Counted from the first letter of the stretch, positions 53,291 through 62,995 are shown. The stretch is 64,000 nt of DNA from Serratia surfactantfaciens (GCF_001642805.2 NZ_CP016948.1:4278001-4342000), one strand, 5' to 3'. Notes: generated by a model not told the origin, from the letters alone. Translations and numbers: made by a program.

Positions 53291-53902
53291 ATGAAAACAC
53301 CTGAGCTGATTTTATTGCAGTTAAAGGCTCTCGGCCCGCACTCGGCCAAAATGCTGGCGGAGCGTCTGGACATCACGCCGATGGGCATCCGACAACATCT
53401 GCAATCCCTGGAAAAACGTGAGCTGGTTTGTTACGAAGAAGCGCGCAGCAAGGTCGGCCGCCCGACGCGCTACTGGTCGCTGACCGAACGGGGGCACGCC
53501 TTTGCTGCCGCCGATCAGGAGAGGCTGCGAGAATCCGCGTTGCAGCTGTTTGGCGGCGCCGGGGTGGAACCCTTGCTCAATGCGCGCGAAGAGCAGCTTT
53601 ATCTGCGCTATGCCGAAGAGCTGTCCGCCGAGCGCAGCCATCAGGACCGATTAACCCGCCTGGTGCGGCTGCGGCAACACGACGGTTACATGGCCGAGTT
53701 GATCGAACATCCGCACGGCGCGCTGTTGGTGGAAAACCACTGCCCAATCGGCGTAGCCGGTTCCAGCTGCAGCAGCCTGTGCAATTCCGAGCTGCAGCTG
53801 TTTCACCGCCTGTTCGGCAACGATTACCGGGTAGAGCGCACCGCGCACGCCATTTCCGGCTCACGACATTGTGCTTATTTGATTCGACCACGGGAGCTTT
53901 AG
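53291..53902 (+). CDS. SufR-like Fe-S-sensing winged-helix regulator
   Basis: The 203-residue protein has an N-terminal winged HTH (residues 5-65, with KMLAERLDITPMGIRQHLQS and a VGRPTRYWSLT wing) and a C-terminal domain with Cys151, Cys160, Cys164 and Cys194. The pattern (NHCPI, then CSSLCNSELQLF, then SRHCAYLI) resembles cyanobacterial and actinobacterial SufR, which bind a 4Fe-4S cluster. Its stop is 3 bp before fpr, so the two form an operon, and control of ferredoxin/flavodoxin reductase by cluster status is a reasonable inference. E. coli has no such gene beside fpr. Confidence 0.8.
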   Translation: MKTPELILLQLKALGPHSAKMLAERLDITPMGIRQHLQSLEKRELVCYEEARSKVGRPTRYWSLTERGHAFAAADQERLRESALQLFGGAGVEPLLNAREEQLYLRYAEELSAERSHQDRLTRLVRLRQHDGYMAELIEHPHGALLVENHCPIGVAGSSCSSLCNSELQLFHRLFGNDYRVERTAHAISGSRHCAYLIRPREL

Positions 53903-53905
53903 AGT

Positions 53906-54652
53906 ATGGCTGAATGGGTAAACGGCAAGGTTACGCAGGTAAAACAATGGACCGACGGGCTGTTCAGCCTGGTGGTCAACGCCCCCATCGATCCTTTCAC
54001 CGCCGGGCAATTCGCCAAGCTGGCGCTGGAAATCGACGGCGAACGGGTGCAGCGCGCCTATTCCTACGTCAATGCCCCCGATGACGCCAATCTGGAGTTC
54101 TATCTGGTGACCGTACCGGAAGGCAAACTGAGCCCACGCCTCAATCAGCTGCAGCCGGGCTCAGAGGTGATGGTAACCAAAGAAGCCGCCGGCTTCTTCG
54201 TGCTGGACGAGGTTCCCGACTGCGACACGCTGTGGATGCTGGCGACCGGCACCGCCATCGGCCCCTATTTATCGATTCTGCAACAGGGCGCCGGCCTGGA
54301 GCGCTTTAAAAACCTGGTGCTGGTACACGCCGCTCGCTTTGCGCGCGACCTGAGCTACCTGCCGTTGATGCAGCAACTGCAGCAGCGCTACAACGGCAAG
54401 CTGCGTATCCAGACCGTCGTCAGCCGCGAAGAGGCGCCCGGTTCATTGACCGGCCGCGTACCGGCGCTGATCGAGGACGGCCGGCTGGAAGCGGCGATCG
54501 GCTTGACCATCGACGCCGAAACCAGCCACGTGATGCTGTGCGGCAACCCACAAATGGTGCGGGACACCCAGCAAACGCTGAAAGACCACCGCCAGATGCG
54601 CAAGCACCTGCGCCGCAAGCCGGGCCATATCACCAGCGAACACTACTGGTAA
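53906..54652 (+). CDS. fpr: Ferredoxin/flavodoxin-NADP+ reductase
   Basis: Fpr passes electrons between NADPH and flavodoxin or ferredoxin, supporting Fe-S synthesis, radical-SAM enzymes and oxidative-stress recovery. The 248-residue FAD enzyme equals E. coli in length, with the FAD motif QRAYSYVNAP (residues 50-59), the NADP loop GTGTAIGPYLS-type segment MLATGTAIGPYLSIL (about 112) and the C-terminal HYW tryptophan that stacks on FAD. It is cotranscribed with the SufR-like regulator. Confidence 0.98.
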   Translation: MAEWVNGKVTQVKQWTDGLFSLVVNAPIDPFTAGQFAKLALEIDGERVQRAYSYVNAPDDANLEFYLVTVPEGKLSPRLNQLQPGSEVMVTKEAAGFFVLDEVPDCDTLWMLATGTAIGPYLSILQQGAGLERFKNLVLVHAARFARDLSYLPLMQQLQQRYNGKLRIQTVVSREEAPGSLTGRVPALIEDGRLEAAIGLTIDAETSHVMLCGNPQMVRDTQQTLKDHRQMRKHLRRKPGHITSEHYW

Positions 54653-54664
54653 CCCGGCGGAAGA

Positions 54665-55084
54665 TCACCGGAACTTCACCGGTTCGGCTTCCGGGCCGAA
54701 CCGATTGTCCCCCGGCGTACCGACGAAGGCGCCCAGATCGATCATCATCATCACGATAATCAGCGTCGGGATGAAACGCCCGACGCCCCATTGCCAGATT
54801 GGCGCCAGCATCTGCCAGTTGCCCGCCGCCAGCATCCACGCCAGGATCAGCAGCAGCGCCCACCAGCCGGCCTTGTTGCGATCGTGCAGCCGCTTGACCA
54901 GCACCGCCGCCGTCGGCCACAGCAGCGCAACGATAAAGAAGGCGATGGATTGAATGGCGACCAGCTGATAATTGGCCAACGTAAACGCCGCCGCCATCAG
55001 CACCAGCCACAGCCCCATCCAGATCCAGAAGTCGCGCCGCCCGATGCGGCCCTTAAAAGAAAAACACCACTGTTGTAACGTCAT
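54665..55084 (-). CDS. yiiR: DUF805 membrane protein YiiR
   Basis: YiiR is a DUF805-type inner-membrane protein of unknown function. The 139-residue product (E. coli about 146) starts MTLQQWCFSFKGRIGRRDFW, a DUF805 hallmark, and has four hydrophobic segments with the conserved KRLHDRNKAG loop. I chose the ATG at 55084; an in-frame extension of 48 residues is basic and unlike the family. Its stop converges with fpr, 12 bp away, with no clear terminator. Confidence 0.92.
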   Translation of the reverse strand: MTLQQWCFSFKGRIGRRDFWIWMGLWLVLMAAAFTLANYQLVAIQSIAFFIVALLWPTAAVLVKRLHDRNKAGWWALLLILAWMLAAGNWQMLAPIWQWGVGRFIPTLIIVMMMIDLGAFVGTPGDNRFGPEAEPVKFR

Positions 55085-55262
55085 CGATTCCTGCGCTCTA
55101 AGCCTGCCCATATTCTGCGCCGCAGTGTAACATAGGCGCTGCCGGGCCGAGTTTTTCGCCCTGCATAACGCGGCGCGCCGCACAGCTTTCTCGTCAGCGA
55201 ACCGATAATGGCGTGGGATCTTTGACAAGGCCTGCGGGTTATCGCTTTAATCGGAGCCATCT

Positions 55263-55868
55263 TTGTCCTTGATGCCATACGCCATGCTGAGAAAAACCCT
55301 CGTCATCGCCTGCCTGCTGCAGGCGGCCGCCACTGCCTGGGCCGACCCGCCTGCAGGCGAAACGAAGCCCACCGCGCCTTACCTGTTGGCCGGAGCGCCG
55401 ACCTTCGATCTGACGGTGGTCAAGTTCCGCGAGAAATACAATCGCGACAATCCCAAACTGCCGATTGGCGAATTTCGCGCCATTCCCTCGGCCGAAGATG
55501 ATTCGCCGCTGCTGACGCGCGCCGCCAGCAAACTCAACGAAAACCTGTATGCCTCCACCGCGCTGGAGAAAGGTACCGGTAAAATCAAAACGTTGCAGAT
55601 CACTCACCTGCCGCTGCAGCAGGCCAATGAAGAAAAAGCCGCGCGCGCCATCGCCATCAACTACATGGCGGCGCTGATGCGCCAGTTCGAACCGGCGTTG
55701 ACGGTGGAACAGAGCCAGAACAAGGTGAACAACCTGCTGGAAAAAGGCAAAGGATCGCGCTTTTACCAACAGCAGGTCGGCGCCATTCGCTATGTCGTCT
55801 CGGACAACGGCGATAAAGGGGTAACCTTCGCAGTTGAACCGATTAAGCTGGCGCTTTCCGAGCCATAA
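55263..55868 (+). CDS. yiiQ: DUF1454 secreted protein YiiQ
   Basis: YiiQ is a predicted periplasmic protein of unknown function. The product has a signal peptide (RKTLVIACLLQAAATAWA, then mature DPPAGE) and the conserved APYLLAGAPTFDLT and GAIRYVVSDNGDKG segments, at about 201 residues (E. coli 199). The start is ambiguous: GGAG at 55253-55256 is 6 bp before a TTG at 55263, while ATG codons at 55272 and 55284 are farther away. I prefer the TTG by spacing. It lies upstream of tpiA, as in E. coli. Confidence 0.88.
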   Translation: MSLMPYAMLRKTLVIACLLQAAATAWADPPAGETKPTAPYLLAGAPTFDLTVVKFREKYNRDNPKLPIGEFRAIPSAEDDSPLLTRAASKLNENLYASTALEKGTGKIKTLQITHLPLQQANEEKAARAIAINYMAALMRQFEPALTVEQSQNKVNNLLEKGKGSRFYQQQVGAIRYVVSDNGDKGVTFAVEPIKLALSEP

Positions 55869-55995
55869 CGGCGCGGTATTTAATGACGAAAAGCAAAGCC
55901 TTCGCGCTTAATGATCTCTATACTGTTGGGCAGGTAAACTGCCGGTCCGGCAGTTGTCATTTCGACTCTCGCGTTTTCTAGTTGGAGGAAAAAAC

Positions 55996-56763
55996 ATGCG
56001 TCATCCATTAGTTATGGGTAACTGGAAGCTTAACGGCAGCACCCACATGGTCAACGAACTGATTGCCGGCCTGCGCCATGAGCTGAGCAGTGTTGACGGC
56101 TGTGGCGTCGCCATCGCCCCGCCGGTGATGTATCTGGATCAGGCCAAGCACGCGCTGGCCGGCAGCCGCATCGCGCTGGGCGCGCAGAACGTGGACGTTA
56201 ACCTGTCCGGCGCCTTCACCGGTGAAGTTTCCGCCAACATGCTGAAAGACGTCGGCGCCCAGTACATCATCATCGGCCACTCCGAGCGTCGCACCTACCA
56301 CAAAGAAAGCGACGAAGTCATCGCCGAGAAATTCGCCGTGCTGAAAGAAGCCGGCCTGATCCCGGTGCTGTGCATCGGTGAAACCGAAGCGGAAAACGCC
56401 GCGGGCAAAACCGAAGAAGTGTGCGCGCGCCAGATCGACGCCGTGCTGAAAACGCTGGGCGCACCGGCGATGAAAGGCACCGTGATCGCCTATGAGCCAG
56501 TCTGGGCCATCGGTACCGGCAAGTCCGCTACCCCTGCGCAGGCGCAGGCCGTGCACAAATTTATCCGTGATCACATCGCCAAGCACGATGCCGCGGTTGC
56601 CGCTGAAATCATCATCCAGTACGGCGGTTCGGTGAACGACAAGAACGCCGCGGAGCTGTTCTCTCAGCCGGACATCGACGGCGCGCTGGTTGGCGGCGCC
56701 TCGCTGAAAGCCGACGCTTTCGCCGTGATCGTCAAAGCCGCTGCCGCAGCGAAAAAAGCCTGA
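55996..56763 (+). CDS. tpiA: Triose-phosphate isomerase
   Basis: TpiA interconverts dihydroxyacetone phosphate and glyceraldehyde-3-phosphate. The 255-residue TIM barrel, the E. coli length, has Lys11 (GNWKLNGS), the catalytic His in IIIGHSERR (about 95) and Glu in [11 protein letters not shown] (about 167), plus the phosphate loop YGGSVN. TTGGAGG lies 6 bp before the ATG at 55996, ruling out a longer reading. It converges with sbp across a bidirectional terminator. Confidence 0.99.
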   Translation: MRHPLVMGNWKLNGSTHMVNELIAGLRHELSSVDGCGVAIAPPVMYLDQAKHALAGSRIALGAQNVDVNLSGAFTGEVSANMLKDVGAQYIIIGHSERRTYHKESDEVIAEKFAVLKEAGLIPVLCIGETEAENAAGKTEEVCARQIDAVLKTLGAPAMKGTVIAYEPVWAIGTGKSATPAQAQAVHKFIRDHIAKHDAAVAAEIIIQYGGSVNDKNAAELFSQPDIDGALVGGASLKADAFAVIVKAAAAAKKA

Positions 56764-56781
56764 TTGCCTTAGGCTTGCCAT

Positions 56782-56810
56782 AAAAAAACCCCGGCTTGCC
56801 GGGGTTTTTT
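56782..56810. terminator. Bidirectional terminator of tpiA and sbp
   Basis: CCCCGG-CTTG-CCGGGG is flanked by seven A's on the left and six T's on the right. Confidence 0.94.
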
Positions 56811-56828
56811 ATTGCCGCTCAACCGGCA

Positions 56829-57818
56829 TCAGCGTTTGCTGATCTCATCGAACACGCCGCCGGTGGCGAAGTGCACCTTCTGCGCTTCGGTCCAGCCGCC
56901 GAAGGTGTCATCCACGGTGAACAGCTTCAGCTGCGGGAACTGCCCGGCAAACTTGGCCGCCACCGCCGCATCGCGTGGACGGTAATAGTGCTGCGCCGCG
57001 ATGGTCTGCCCTTCCGGCGAATACAGATACTTCAGGTAGGCGGTCGCCACGTCGCGGGTACCACGCTTATCAACCACCTTATCCACCACCGACACCGTCG
57101 GTTCGGCCAGGATCGATTCGCTCGGCGTAATAATCTCGAACTTGTCTTTGCCCAGCTCTTTCTCCGCCAGCAGCGCTTCGTTTTCCCAGGCGATCAGCAC
57201 GTCGCCGATGCCGCGCTCAACGAAGGTGTTGGTCGAGCCGCGCGCGCCGGAATCCAGCACTTCGACGTTCTTGTACAGGTTTTTGACGAAGTCCTGCGCC
57301 TTGGCCTTATCGTTGTTGTTGTGGTGCAACGCGTAGCCCCAGGCGGCCAGGTAGTTCCAACGGGCACCGCCGGAGGTTTTCGGGTTCGGGGTGATCACCG
57401 ACACACCCGGCTTGAGCAAATCGGGCCAGTCGTGAATTTGTTTCGGGTTGCCTTTGCGCACCAGGAAGACGATGGTCGAGGTGTAAGGCGCCGAATTGTC
57501 CGGCAGGCGTTTGATCCAGTCTTTCTCGATGCGCCCGCGTTCGGCGATGGCGTCGACGTCATAGGCCAGCGCCAGCGTCACCACGTCGGCCTCGATGCCG
57601 TTGATCACCGAGGTCGCCTGTTTGCCGGAGCCGCCGTGCGACTGGCGCACCGTCACCTTGTCGCCGGTTTCCGCCTGATAGTGCTTACTGAACGCTGTGT
57701 TGTAAGCCTGATAGAACTCACGCGTCGGATCGTATGACACGTTCAGCAATTGAATATCCTTCGCCATGGCGCCGGACGCCAACAGCACCAATGTCAGACC
57801 TACACCCCATTTACGCAT
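56829..57818 (-). CDS. sbp: Periplasmic sulfate-binding protein
   Basis: Sbp captures sulfate (and thiosulfate in part) for the CysUWA ABC importer. The 329-residue precursor, the E. coli length, has a signal peptide ([19 protein letters not shown], cleavage before [15 protein letters not shown]) and the family segments [11 protein letters not shown] and [17 protein letters not shown] chose the ATG at 57818; a 12-codon upstream extension would spoil the signal peptide. Cys regulon control is expected from family knowledge; I did not identify a CysB site. Confidence 0.97.
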   Translation of the reverse strand: MRKWGVGLTLVLLASGAMAKDIQLLNVSYDPTREFYQAYNTAFSKHYQAETGDKVTVRQSHGGSGKQATSVINGIEADVVTLALAYDVDAIAERGRIEKDWIKRLPDNSAPYTSTIVFLVRKGNPKQIHDWPDLLKPGVSVITPNPKTSGGARWNYLAAWGYALHHNNNDKAKAQDFVKNLYKNVEVLDSGARGSTNTFVERGIGDVLIAWENEALLAEKELGKDKFEIITPSESILAEPTVSVVDKVVDKRGTRDVATAYLKYLYSPEGQTIAAQHYYRPRDAAVAAKFAGQFPQLKLFTVDDTFGGWTEAQKVHFATGGVFDEISKR

Positions 57819-57953
57819 CGACAGGCTCTCCCAGAAAATTAAGCGCAACCTCAATCGGTTGATTTAGCATCAGAGCCTGCCAGAAACTGTCTCGGCAATT
57901 AAAGAATAAAAAATTGTGGGATAGATGATTCCGGAATATATCGCCGACGGGCA

Positions 57954-57984
57954 TAAAAAAGCCCCCGCGAGCGGAGGCTTTTTT
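57954..57984 (-). terminator. pfkA terminator
   Basis: On the minus strand a 7-bp stem with one mismatch (57961-57967 with 57972-57978) runs into a T-run made by the A's at 57954-57960, about 20 bp after the pfkA stop. Confidence 0.82.
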
Positions 57985-58004
57985 GTCGTGCGGTGAGCGG
58001 CGTA

Positions 58005-58967
58005 TCAGTACAGTTTTTTCGCCGTTTCCAGCCAGTCGCCCTTGAACGGACGCTTCATGTTTTCGATCGCGTCGATGATGTCGTGGTGCACCATTTTTTC
58101 GTTCTGGATACCGACGCAGCGGCCGCCGTAGCCCTGCAGCAGCAGCTCGATGGCGTAGGCGCCCATGCGCGAGGCCAGGATGCGGTCATAAGCGACCGGC
58201 GAACCGCCGCGCTGAATGTGGCCCAGCACGGTGGCGCGGGTTTCACGCTTGGTTTCCTGCTCGATGTGGCGCGCCAGCTCATCGATGTCGCAGATGTGCT
58301 CGGTGATCGCCACGATGGCGTGTTTTTTACCCTTGGCGATACCGGCCTTGATTTCGCAGACCAGGTCTTCGCGGTTGAATTCGATTTCAGGCAGCACGAT
58401 GAATTCGCAGCCGCCGGCAATCGCCGCCGCCAGCGTCAGATCGCCGCAGTAACGGCCCATCACTTCCACGATGGAGATACGCTGGTGCGAAGAGGAGGTA
58501 TCGCGCAGGCGGTCGATCGCTTCCACCACGGTTTCCAGCGCAGTGAAGTAACCGATGGTGTAGTCGGTGCCGGCAACGTCGTTATCGATGGTGCCCGGCA
58601 GGCCGATGCACGGAAAACCTTCTTCCGTCAGGCGCTTGGCGCCCATGTAGGAACCGTCGCCGCCGATCACCACCAGCGCGTCGATGCCGCGATTCTTCAG
58701 GTTTTCAATCGCCTTGGCGCGCACGTTCTCATCCCTGAATTCCGGGAAGCGGGCCGAGCCGAGGAAGGTGCCGCCGCGGTTGATCATGTCAGACACGCTA
58801 TAGCGGTCCAGCTGCTCCATGCGATCTTCGTACAAGCCAAGGTAGCCATCGTAAATACCAAAAACTTCCAGACCTTCTGAAAGCGCAGAACGCACAACGC
58901 CGCGGATTGCAGCGTTCATACCCGGCGAATCACCGCCGCTCGTCAGTACACCGATTTTCTTGATCAT
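58005..58967 (-). CDS. pfkA: 6-phosphofructokinase I
   Basis: PfkA phosphorylates fructose-6-phosphate, the committed glycolytic step, activated by ADP and inhibited by PEP. The 320-residue protein, the E. coli length, has the ATP loop [11 protein letters not shown] near residue 10, [11 protein letters not shown] near 100 and the catalytic Asp127 segment [14 protein letters not shown] chose the ATG at 58967 with AGAGGTAG upstream. The 231-bp gap before it contains the promoter region, and fieF lies upstream on the same strand. Confidence 0.98.
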   Translation of the reverse strand: MIKKIGVLTSGGDSPGMNAAIRGVVRSALSEGLEVFGIYDGYLGLYEDRMEQLDRYSVSDMINRGGTFLGSARFPEFRDENVRAKAIENLKNRGIDALVVIGGDGSYMGAKRLTEEGFPCIGLPGTIDNDVAGTDYTIGYFTALETVVEAIDRLRDTSSSHQRISIVEVMGRYCGDLTLAAAIAGGCEFIVLPEIEFNREDLVCEIKAGIAKGKKHAIVAITEHICDIDELARHIEQETKRETRATVLGHIQRGGSPVAYDRILASRMGAYAIELLLQGYGGRCVGIQNEKMVHHDIIDAIENMKRPFKGDWLETAKKLY

Positions 58968-59198
58968 GACTACCTCTGAACTGTGTAGATGCAATTTCTT
59001 AAGAATTCTGTCTCCGCCGATCGTCTTGGAACCTCTCCGGCTGCAGAAAACCAGCTTTACGGCTTATTGCTGGATATTATATCAAAAACACCCAGCTGAA
59101 TTGATTCAAGTCACGCAATATAACGGTAAAAACACCGCATGGCACGCTGAGCTAACTCAGATATTCATGATAATACTTCGATCTGTGCCTCTATCTGA

Positions 59199-60101
59199 TT
59201 ATAGCTCCCAATGCCCCCGCCTACCCGGCGGCACCACGGAGCACGGATCCAGGTGAATGATGACGTCTGCCCCCGCAAAACGGTGCCGCAATGCCTGTTC
59301 AACCTGATCGGCCAACCGATGTGCCTCGCGCAGCGGCAGCGTGTCGTCCATCTCCAGATGCAGCTGGATGAAACGCGTCGGCCCCGACTGCCGCGTGCGC
59401 AGATCGTGCGCGCCTTTCACCCCGGGCCAGGAAGAAACCACTTCGATAATCGCCTGGCGCTCGTCATCCGGCAACGCCCTATCCAACAACGACTGCACCG
59501 CTTCATAGCCCATGCGCAGTGCGCTATAGAGGATGTAAACGCCGATGCCCAGCGCGAACAGCGCATCCGCCCGCTGGAAGCCGTACCAGCTTAGCCCAAG
59601 AGCGATAAGAATAGCACCATTCATCATGACATCTGACTGATAATGCAGCATATCTGCGCGCACTGCCTGACTGCGCGTTTTTCTGACCACCCAGCGTTGA
59701 TAAGTCACCAAAACCAGGGTGCTGACCAGCGCTATCACCGTCACAACGACGCCGATGCCGGGATCGCGCAGCGTTTGCGGCGCATACAGATGCTGAAAGC
59801 CGGTGAGGAACAGAAACAGGGCGGAACCGGAAATAAACATGCTTTGCGCCAGCGCCGCCAGCGACTCCGCTTTGCCGTGGCCGAAAGTGTGTTCGGCATC
59901 GGCCGGCTGCAGCGAATAGCGTACCACCAGCAGGTTGGTCAGCGATGCCGCGATATCGACCAGCGAATCCACCAGCGCCGCCAACAGACTGACCGAACCG
60001 GTGTGATACCAGGCGACGATTTTAATCAACAGCAGCGACGACGCCAGCGCGGTAGCGGCCAACGCAGCGGACTTCACCAGGCGTGCATAGCGCTGTTCCA
60101 T
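59199..60101 (-). CDS. fieF: Cation-efflux (CDF) transporter FieF/YiiP
   Basis: FieF is an inner-membrane Zn2+/Fe2+:H+ antiporter of the cation diffusion facilitator family. The 300-residue protein, the E. coli length, has six helices, the metal-site residues in [11 protein letters not shown] (helix 2) and [11 protein letters not shown] (helix 5), the [14 protein letters not shown] loop and a cytoplasmic domain with the histidine-rich [21 protein letters not shown] chose the ATG at 60101. It lies between cpxP and pfkA, all on the minus strand. Confidence 0.97.
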   Translation of the reverse strand: MEQRYARLVKSAALAATALASSLLLIKIVAWYHTGSVSLLAALVDSLVDIAASLTNLLVVRYSLQPADAEHTFGHGKAESLAALAQSMFISGSALFLFLTGFQHLYAPQTLRDPGIGVVVTVIALVSTLVLVTYQRWVVRKTRSQAVRADMLHYQSDVMMNGAILIALGLSWYGFQRADALFALGIGVYILYSALRMGYEAVQSLLDRALPDDERQAIIEVVSSWPGVKGAHDLRTRQSGPTRFIQLHLEMDDTLPLREAHRLADQVEQALRHRFAGADVIIHLDPCSVVPPGRRGHWEL

Positions 60102-60153
60102 TATGGGGGCCCCGGTCAAAAGGTGTGGCGCTCAATATAGCGAAATGCCGGAT

Positions 60154-60211
60154 AAAAAAAACCCCGCCATCATGGCGGGGAAGACAGGGATGGTGTCTAT
60201 GGCAAGGAAAA
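60154..60211 (-). ncRNA. cpxQ: CpxQ sRNA from the cpxP 3' UTR
   Basis: On the minus strand the 58 nt begin TTTTCCTTGCCATAGACACC, continue with ATCCCTGTCTTCCCC and end in a GC-rich hairpin plus eight T's. The first 35 or so bases match the Salmonella/E. coli CpxQ sRNA as I recall it, including its length. In those species RNase E releases it from cpxP mRNA and it acts with Hfq on membrane-protein mRNAs. It starts 24 nt after the cpxP stop. The terminator hairpin (60162-60180) serves both RNAs and differs in sequence from E. coli. Confidence 0.85.
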
Positions 60212-60234
60212 ACAGGGGACTACTCAGTCGTACT

Positions 60235-60714
60235 TCACTTCTGGGCAGAAGCTTGTTGCAAACCAGAAATTTGTTGCTCCATCTGCTGCATACGCTGCTG
60301 ATGTTTCTGGTCTAAAACACTTTTTTGCTCTGGCGTCAGCAGGTTATACATTTGGTTGCGCACCCGGGCCATTTCCACCTGGCGCTTGACCTGCTGTTGG
60401 GCCATCTTTTCCGCCTGGGCATACACGGCGGCTTCATCAAATTTCTCTGCGGTCACCAGTTTATGCATGGCTTCCATTTCAGCTACATTGACACCAGGCA
60501 GATCGTGCCGGGCCTGGCGCATCAAATCGCGCATTTGTTGGCGCTGCTGTTCGCTGAGGCTGACACCGTCAAACATGTGGTGCTGGCCGGGTATTCGGGT
60601 CATCGCGTCGTTGCCGGGAGGTTGGGCTGCATCCGGTATAGTGTCGGCAGCGAAGGCAGCGGTCGAACCAATTGCCAGCAGTGATGCCATAACTAATGCG
60701 GTCGCCTTACGCAT
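60235..60714 (-). CDS. cpxP: Periplasmic Cpx inhibitor and chaperone CpxP
   Basis: CpxP binds the CpxA sensor domain to keep the pathway off and escorts misfolded pilins to DegP. The 159-residue precursor (E. coli 166) has a signal peptide ([25 protein letters not shown], cleavage near residue 22), the conserved [20 protein letters not shown] and the second LTxxQ motif [15 protein letters not shown]. The N-terminal motif reads LSEQQ instead of LTEHQ. It is divergent from cpxR, with a CpxR box in the gap, and its 3' UTR yields CpxQ. Confidence 0.96.
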   Translation of the reverse strand: MRKATALVMASLLAIGSTAAFAADTIPDAAQPPGNDAMTRIPGQHHMFDGVSLSEQQRQQMRDLMRQARHDLPGVNVAEMEAMHKLVTAEKFDEAAVYAQAEKMAQQQVKRQVEMARVRNQMYNLLTPEQKSVLDQKHQQRMQQMEQQISGLQQASAQK

Positions 60715-60794
60715 TTCAACTCCTCAAGCTTTCTCACTTTGCGAATCAACGAGGAGCAGTGTACCGCTACACCTGAAAACCTGCGTCAGTGCAT

Positions 60795-60809
60795 GTAAAA
60801 CTACGTAAA
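60795..60809. promoter_or_regulatory. CpxR box between cpxP and cpxRA
   Basis: GTAAA-ACTAC-GTAAA is a perfect match to the CpxR consensus GTAAA-N5-GTAAA. It lies 81 bp from the cpxP start and 54 bp from the cpxR start and can drive both. Confidence 0.93.
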
Positions 60810-60862
60810 GTCATGGAATGGCAACAGTTGATGACGTATTTTGCGTCTGGAGGTAAATCATA

Positions 60863-61561
60863 ATGAACAAGATTCTGTTAGTTGACGACGACCGCGAGTT
60901 GACCTCGCTGTTAAAAGAACTGCTTGAAATGGAAGGTTTTAATATCGTCGTCGCGCACGATGGCGAGCAGGCGTTGTCGCTGCTGGACAGCTCCGTCGAT
61001 CTGCTGCTGCTCGACATCATGATGCCGAAGAAAAACGGCATCGATACACTGAAAGAACTGCGCCAGCATCACCAGACGCCGGTCATCATGCTGACCGCGC
61101 GCGGCAGCGAGCTGGACCGCGTGCTGGGCCTGGAGCTGGGCGCCGATGATTACCTGCCGAAACCCTTCAACGATCGCGAACTGGTCGCGCGTATCCGCGC
61201 CATTCTGCGCCGTTCCAACTGGAGCGAACAGCAACAGCAGGTCGACAGCGGCGCCCCGACGCTGGATGTCGATGGCCTGCAGCTGAACCCCGGTCGCCAG
61301 GAAGCCAGCTTCGACGGCCAGGTGCTGGATCTGACCGGCACCGAATTCACCCTGCTGTACCTGCTGGCGCAGCATCTTGGCCAGGTGGTGTCGCGCGAAC
61401 TGCTGAGCCAGGAAGTGCTGGGCAAACGCCTGACCCCGTTCGATCGCGCCATCGACATGCACATCTCCAACCTGCGGCGTAAGCTGCCGGATCGCAAAGA
61501 CGGGCATCCGTGGTTCAAAACCCTGCGCGGGCGCGGTTATTTGATGGTATCTGCAACATGA
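60863..61561 (+). CDS. cpxR: Envelope-stress response regulator CpxR
   Basis: CpxR is an OmpR-type response regulator activated by CpxA. The 232-residue protein, the E. coli length, has the receiver acidic pocket VDDD (residues 8-10), phospho-acceptor Asp51 in LLLLDIMMPKKNG, Thr/Lys switch residues in MLTARGS and YLPKPF, and a C-terminal winged helix with ISNLRRKLPDRKDGHPWFKT. Its stop overlaps the cpxA start (ATGA). Confidence 0.99.
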   Translation: MNKILLVDDDRELTSLLKELLEMEGFNIVVAHDGEQALSLLDSSVDLLLLDIMMPKKNGIDTLKELRQHHQTPVIMLTARGSELDRVLGLELGADDYLPKPFNDRELVARIRAILRRSNWSEQQQQVDSGAPTLDVDGLQLNPGRQEASFDGQVLDLTGTEFTLLYLLAQHLGQVVSRELLSQEVLGKRLTPFDRAIDMHISNLRRKLPDRKDGHPWFKTLRGRGYLMVSAT

Positions 61562-62952
61562 TCAATAGTTTGACGGCACGCATCTTCGCCATTTTCTGGT
61601 TCACATTAGCCCTGGTGCTAATGCTGGTGCTGATGGTGCCCAAGCTCGACTCCCGCCAAATGACCTCGCTGCTCGACAGCGAGCAGCGGCAGGGGTTGAT
61701 GCTGGAACAACACGTCGAGGCCGAACTGCAAAACGATCCGGCCAACGATCTGATGTGGTGGCGCCGCCTGTTCCGCGCCATCGACAAATGGGCGCCGCCG
61801 GGCCAGCGCCTGCTGCTGGTCACCAGCGAAGGCCGGGTGATCGGCGCGCAGCGCAACGAAATGCAGATCGTCCGCAATTTCATCGGCCAATCCGATAACT
61901 CGGATCATCCGAAGAAGAAAAAGTACGGTCGCGTCGAGCTGGTGGGGCCGTTCGCAGTGCGAGACGGCGAAGACAACTACCAGCTGTACCTGATCCGTCC
62001 CGCCAACAGCCCGCAATCCGATTTCATCAACCTGATGTTCGACCGGCCGCTGCTGCTGCTGATTGTCACCATGCTGATCAGCGCCCCGCTGCTGTTGTGG
62101 TTGGCCTGGAGTCTGGCGAAACCGGCGCGCAAGCTGAAGAACGCCGCCGATGACGTGGCGCGCGGCAACCTGAAGCAGCACCCGGAGCTGGAGGCCGGCC
62201 CGCAGGAATTCCTGGCCACCGGCGCCAGTTTCAACCAGATGGTCAGCGCGCTGGAACGCATGATGAACGCCCAGCAACGGCTGATATCGGACATCTCGCA
62301 CGAGCTGCGCACGCCGCTGACGCGCCTGCAGCTGGCCACCGCGCTGATGCGCCGCCGTCACGGTGAAGGCCACGAGCTGGCGCGCATCGAAACCGAAGCG
62401 CAGCGGCTGGATTCGATGATCAACGATCTGCTGGCGCTGTCGCGCGGACAGCAGAAGGGCGAACTGGCGCGCGAACAGCTGAAGGCCAACGAACTGTGGG
62501 CCGACGTGCTGGACAACGCCCGTTTCGAAGCGGAACAGATGGGCAAACAATTGGAGATCGTCGCACCGCCCGGCCCGTGGACGCTGTTCGGCAACGCGAG
62601 TGCGCTCGACAGCGCGTTGGAAAACATCGTGCGCAACGCCCTGCGTTATTCGCATACCCGCATCGCCGTGGCGTTCAGCGCCGACAATCAGGGCGTAACC
62701 ATTGAAGTGGATGACGACGGCCCCGGCGTCAGCGCCGAAGATCGCGAGCAGATTTTCCGTCCGTTCTACCGTACCGATGAAGCGCGCGACCGCGAGTCCG
62801 GCGGCACCGGCCTCGGCCTGGCTATCGTCGAGGCAGCGGTCAACCAGCATCGCGGCTGGGTGAAGGCGGAAGACAGCCCACTGGGCGGGCTGAGGCTGGT
62901 GCTGTGGCTGCCGCTGCATCATCAACGCCTATCGGCTAAGACAGAACAGTAA
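61558..62952 (+). CDS. cpxA: Envelope-stress sensor histidine kinase CpxA
   Basis: CpxA senses envelope protein stress and phosphorylates or dephosphorylates CpxR. The 464-residue protein (E. coli 457) has TM1 (about residues 7-28), a periplasmic sensor of about 130 residues, TM2 (about 163-183), a HAMP linker, the H-box with His248 in [15 protein letters not shown], the N-box ([11 protein letters not shown]), and the G-boxes DDDGPGV and [11 protein letters not shown] chose the ATG at 61558, overlapping the cpxR stop by 4 nt; the upstream extension lies within cpxR. Confidence 0.98.
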   Translation: MINSLTARIFAIFWFTLALVLMLVLMVPKLDSRQMTSLLDSEQRQGLMLEQHVEAELQNDPANDLMWWRRLFRAIDKWAPPGQRLLLVTSEGRVIGAQRNEMQIVRNFIGQSDNSDHPKKKKYGRVELVGPFAVRDGEDNYQLYLIRPANSPQSDFINLMFDRPLLLLIVTMLISAPLLLWLAWSLAKPARKLKNAADDVARGNLKQHPELEAGPQEFLATGASFNQMVSALERMMNAQQRLISDISHELRTPLTRLQLATALMRRRHGEGHELARIETEAQRLDSMINDLLALSRGQQKGELAREQLKANELWADVLDNARFEAEQMGKQLEIVAPPGPWTLFGNASALDSALENIVRNALRYSHTRIAVAFSADNQGVTIEVDDDGPGVSAEDREQIFRPFYRTDEARDRESGGTGLGLAIVEAAVNQHRGWVKAEDSPLGGLRLVLWLPLHHQRLSAKTEQ

Positions 62953-62969
62953 GAGTTTGCTATCCTGCG

Positions 62970-62987
62970 CCCCTCGTTCACGAGGGG
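62970..62987 (+). promoter_or_regulatory. Hairpin enclosing the trmL ribosome binding site
   Basis: CCCCTCG-TTCA-CGAGGGG is a perfect 7-bp stem. GAGGGG (62982-62987) is also the best Shine-Dalgarno for the trmL ATG at 62996 (8-bp spacing), so folding would mask it. No T-run follows, which argues against a cpxA terminator. Confidence 0.65.
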
Positions 62988-62995
62988 CCTGCAAC

